A stretch of DNA of 7,192 nucleotides from an uncultured Bacteroidota bacterium (GTDB lineage: Bacteria; Bacteroidota; Bacteroidia; Chitinophagales; Chitinophagaceae), in the NCBI GenBank assembly GCA_903905685.1, contig CAIVHI010000385.1, positions 1-7,192 on the forward strand. The letters run 5' to 3'. The notes beneath the pieces were generated by a model. It searched no databases, was not told the DNA's origin, and was given only the letters and a program-made list of their open reading frames with translations. Of the stretch, positions 5,123 through 7,192 are shown piece after piece. Positions within the stretch are counted from its first letter, which is position 1, and the number at the start of each line of letters is the position of its first letter. Position numbers and translations under genes: made by a program.

Positions 5123-7192
5123 TCATAAGTGTGCCTTGAGTTCTTCAAACGCTTTCTCGCACAGAATCCGCAAGTTACGCACCAGTTGCACCAAGCCCCC
5201 ATGTGGGCCCGAATCGCCGGCGGTGTGCTCTATGAGCAGTATTTTCGAGTATTCGTCCTTCACACCCATGTACCCCAATTGCGGTTTCATGGAGTGTGCA
5301 GCAATTTTTACGGCCGGGTAGTCTTTGATTTCCAAGCTGCGTTCCATAGTTTCGAGGAGCTTGGGGGCATTGTCAAGGAACATACCGATGTACTTACCCA
5401 TTTTTTGGGTATTGCCACCCGTAAACTGTTTTAGGAACGCGGTGTCGGTCACGATTTCGGGGAGCAGCTGGGGGGCTGTTTCGGGCTTCGTGGTTTGGGC
5501 TTCGGCCCTTGTAGCCGCCGGTGGCTGGGTTTTGGATACCGAATCTATCTTCAACAACAGTTCGCTGATTTGGAACGGTTTGGACACAAATTCGTCCATC
5601 CCCGCTTCAAAATATTGGCGCACGTCTTCTTGCAGCACATTGGCCGTCATGGCTATTATTTTGACATTCCTGTTGGGCTCGTCAAGGGTGCCACGGATGT
5701 TTTTGGTGGCTGTCATGCCGTCCATTACCGGCATCTGCACGTCCATAAGCACTACATCATACATTTGGTTGCGCACCCGGTTCTCGGCTTCCAAGCCATT
5801 TACAGCAATATCTATTTCAATGTCGGGCAGGGCCTGTTTCAGGGTGTCTTCGGCTACCATCCGGTTGAATTCGTTGTCTTCCACCAGCAGTATTTTCAAG
5901 TTGTTCAGCCGTTGCATGGAGGTGCTGCCGAGCACCTCATCGGCAATGATGTCTTCTTGCACACTTGCTTTCTTGAAAGGAATGATCGTAGTGAACACGG
6001 TACCCTTGTTCAGTTCGCTCGTTACCGAAATGTCGCCGCCCATAAGAGTCACCAACTGCTTCGATATGGCGAGGCCCAGGCCTGTGCCGCCAAACTTTCG
6101 GGCCACGTCGGTACCGGCCTGTGTAAAGCTATCGAAGATGGTGTCTACATATTCCGAGGATATGCCGATACCGGTGTCAATCACCTCGAATGCGATACGG
6201 ACGGTGTCGTCGGTAGTTTCTTGGAGGTGCGCCCTTATCTCCACATAGCCCGTTGCCGTGAATTTTACGGCATTGCCGGCCAAATTGATGAGGATTTGGT
6301 TGAGTCGGGTGGGGTCACCAATCAGTTTTTTGGGGAGGTCGGCATCCACGTGCGTCTTGAACGCTATGTGCTTTTCCTCGGCTTTCAGCATCAGCATATC
6401 CCGAACACTCTGCACCACTTCGCGCAGCGAGAAGTCGGTTTGCTCGATGACTATTTTGCCGGCCTCTATCTTGGACAAATCCAAGATATCGTTGATGATG
6501 ACCAGCAGGTTGTCGGCACTCTGGCGGATGGCATCCAAGTACCTGATTTGGTCCTCCTTGGGGTTTTTGGATTGCAGCAACCGCGTCATGCCCACAATTG
6601 CATTCATGGGTGTGCGAATTTCGTGGCTCATATTGGCCATGAACTGGTGTTTCAGGAAGGCCGTGCGCTCGGCCACTTCCTTCTCCTTCTGCGCCAGTTC
6701 TATCTGCTGGCGCACCTGTAGGTTTTTCAGTTCATTAATGACTTTCTGCTTGAAAATGTCCTCCTTCAGCGACTGGAACGACTTAAGGTGGTGGAACGCC
6801 TTCGGGATGTCGCCCATCTTTTCATACAGCACGGAGAGCATTTCATGCACGCTCATCAGGTCGTGCCTGCGCATGTATTGTTCCGAGAGGGCAAATGCAG
6901 CATTCAGGTTTTGTAGGGCTTGGCGGTAGTTGTTGTCGTCCATATACAGCCTGCCCAGGTAGTATTGGCAGATGATTTGGATTTCGGCATTGTCTACCTC
7001 CTGGGCTTCCCGCAGGGAATTGATGAGGTATTTCATGGCCTCGTCAAAGCGTTGCATTTTGTAATAGACCTTGCCAATGCCGCTTTCGGCCATGATGTAG
7101 GCTGCCGAGTCGCTTTCAGAATTGTTGAGGTTTTTCTCGAAATATTCCAGCGCCTCGTTGAACTGTTCTTTCTTGAAGTAGATGTTGCCCAG
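5123..7192 (-). CDS. TPR-containing hybrid histidine kinase (HisKA-HATPase-REC-Hpt), N-terminus cut by window
   Basis: The frame is open to the window edge, so 689 residues are visible and the true start lies outside. Numbering below starts at the in-frame Met at 7093, which is not the likely start because a TPR unit (LGNIYFKKEQFNEALEYF) precedes it. Domains in order: about four TPR units up to about 114; a coiled-coil linker at 112-150; HisKA with H157 in MSHEIRTP; HATPase with N274, DTGIG (306-310), FDSF (320-323) and GGTGLGL (335-341); REC with D406, phospho-acceptor D451, T483 and K505; a Pro/Thr/Ala linker at 517-548; and a C-terminal Hpt with H600 in AAHSMKPQLGYMG. All four catalytic modules look intact. 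No membrane helix lies between the TPRs and HisKA, so at least this part should be cytoplasmic. TPRs probably sense or bind a protein partner. The next gene is a receiver, fitting a His-Asp-His-Asp phosphorelay. Confidence 0.95.
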   Translation of the reverse strand: MGNIYFKKEQFNEALEYFEKNLNNSESDSAAYIMAESGIGKVYYKMQRFDEAMKYLINSLREAQEVDNAEIQIICQYYLGRLYMDDNNYRQALQNLNAAFALSEQYMRRHDLMSVHEMLSVLYEKMGDIPKAFHHLKSFQSLKEDIFKQKVINELKNLQVRQQIELAQKEKEVAERTAFLKHQFMANMSHEIRTPMNAIVGMTRLLQSKNPKEDQIRYLDAIRQSADNLLVIINDILDLSKIEAGKIVIEQTDFSLREVVQSVRDMLMLKAEEKHIAFKTHVDADLPKKLIGDPTRLNQILINLAGNAVKFTATGYVEIRAHLQETTDDTVRIAFEVIDTGIGISSEYVDTIFDSFTQAGTDVARKFGGTGLGLAISKQLVTLMGGDISVTSELNKGTVFTTIIPFKKASVQEDIIADEVLGSTSMQRLNNLKILLVEDNEFNRMVAEDTLKQALPDIEIDIAVNGLEAENRVRNQMYDVVLMDVQMPVMDGMTATKNIRGTLDEPNRNVKIIAMTANVLQEDVRQYFEAGMDEFVSKPFQISELLLKIDSVSKTQPPAATRAEAQTTKPETAPQLLPEIVTDTAFLKQFTGGNTQKMGKYIGMFLDNAPKLLETMERSLEIKDYPAVKIAAHSMKPQLGYMGVKDEYSKILLIEHTAGDSGPHGGLVQLVRNLRILCEKAFEELKAHL

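Noticed and set aside
5293..5325. Gly-to-Pro change after the Hpt HxxK motif (HSMKP) as a sign of a dead Hpt domain
   Set aside because: His and Lys are present, and as far as I recall Pro here is common in Bacteroidota Hpt domains, so there is no reason to call it inactive.
5325..6248. A 307-codon open frame on the + strand, also opposite the kinase
   Set aside because: Ser/Thr-rich translation without domains and in conflict with conserved kinase motifs on the other strand.
5495..6721. A 408-codon open frame on the + strand opposite the histidine kinase
   Set aside because: The opposite strand carries an unmistakable HisKA/HATPase/REC protein with intact motifs; the + frame shows no domain pattern and is a by-product of the kinase's codon use.

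Overview
The window looks like chromosomal DNA from a member of the Bacteroidota, perhaps a Cytophagales- or Chitinophagales-type organism with roughly balanced GC. Five points support this. There is a RicT/PSP1 protein with the Cys-rich N-terminus I associate with this phylum. There is a secreted repeat protein of the DUF6150 type with an 'AQ'-type signal-peptide end. There is a TPR-containing hybrid histidine kinase. Shine-Dalgarno sequences are absent and the start regions are A-rich. Three genes have TATTTTTG elements, which fit the Bacteroidota -7 consensus TAnnTTTG. The taxonomic call is inference; no rRNA or tRNA gene is present.

Layout. The first 4.45 kb is read on the + strand: a small four-helix membrane protein (17-478), a YtxH-like small membrane protein (653-898) followed after 18 bases by an MFS transporter of unknown substrate (917-2107), a RicT/PSP1-domain protein with a long disordered Q/G/P/R-rich tail (2293-3999), and a small exported protein made almost entirely of six 13-residue repeats (4118-4453). 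A strong imperfect hairpin (4015-4077) lies between the last two genes. A second hairpin (4488-4516) lies at the convergent junction with the minus-strand genes.

The right-hand 2.7 kb is read on the - strand: a TPR/HisKA/HATPase/REC/Hpt hybrid histidine kinase (7192-5123, N-terminus cut by the window edge) and, 80 bases downstream, a stand-alone receiver protein (5042-4539) that ends in a single transmembrane helix instead of a DNA-binding domain. Together they carry all four His/Asp sites needed for a phosphorelay (kinase His, internal receiver Asp, Hpt His, stand-alone receiver Asp). The visible part of the kinase has no membrane segment while its presumed partner is membrane-anchored, which reverses the usual arrangement.

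No mobile element, CRISPR array or RNA gene was seen, and no gap between genes exceeds 300 bases. The items most worth a second look are the kinase/anchored-receiver pair, the six-repeat exported protein, the 23-position hairpin before it, and the two-part architecture of the RicT-like protein.
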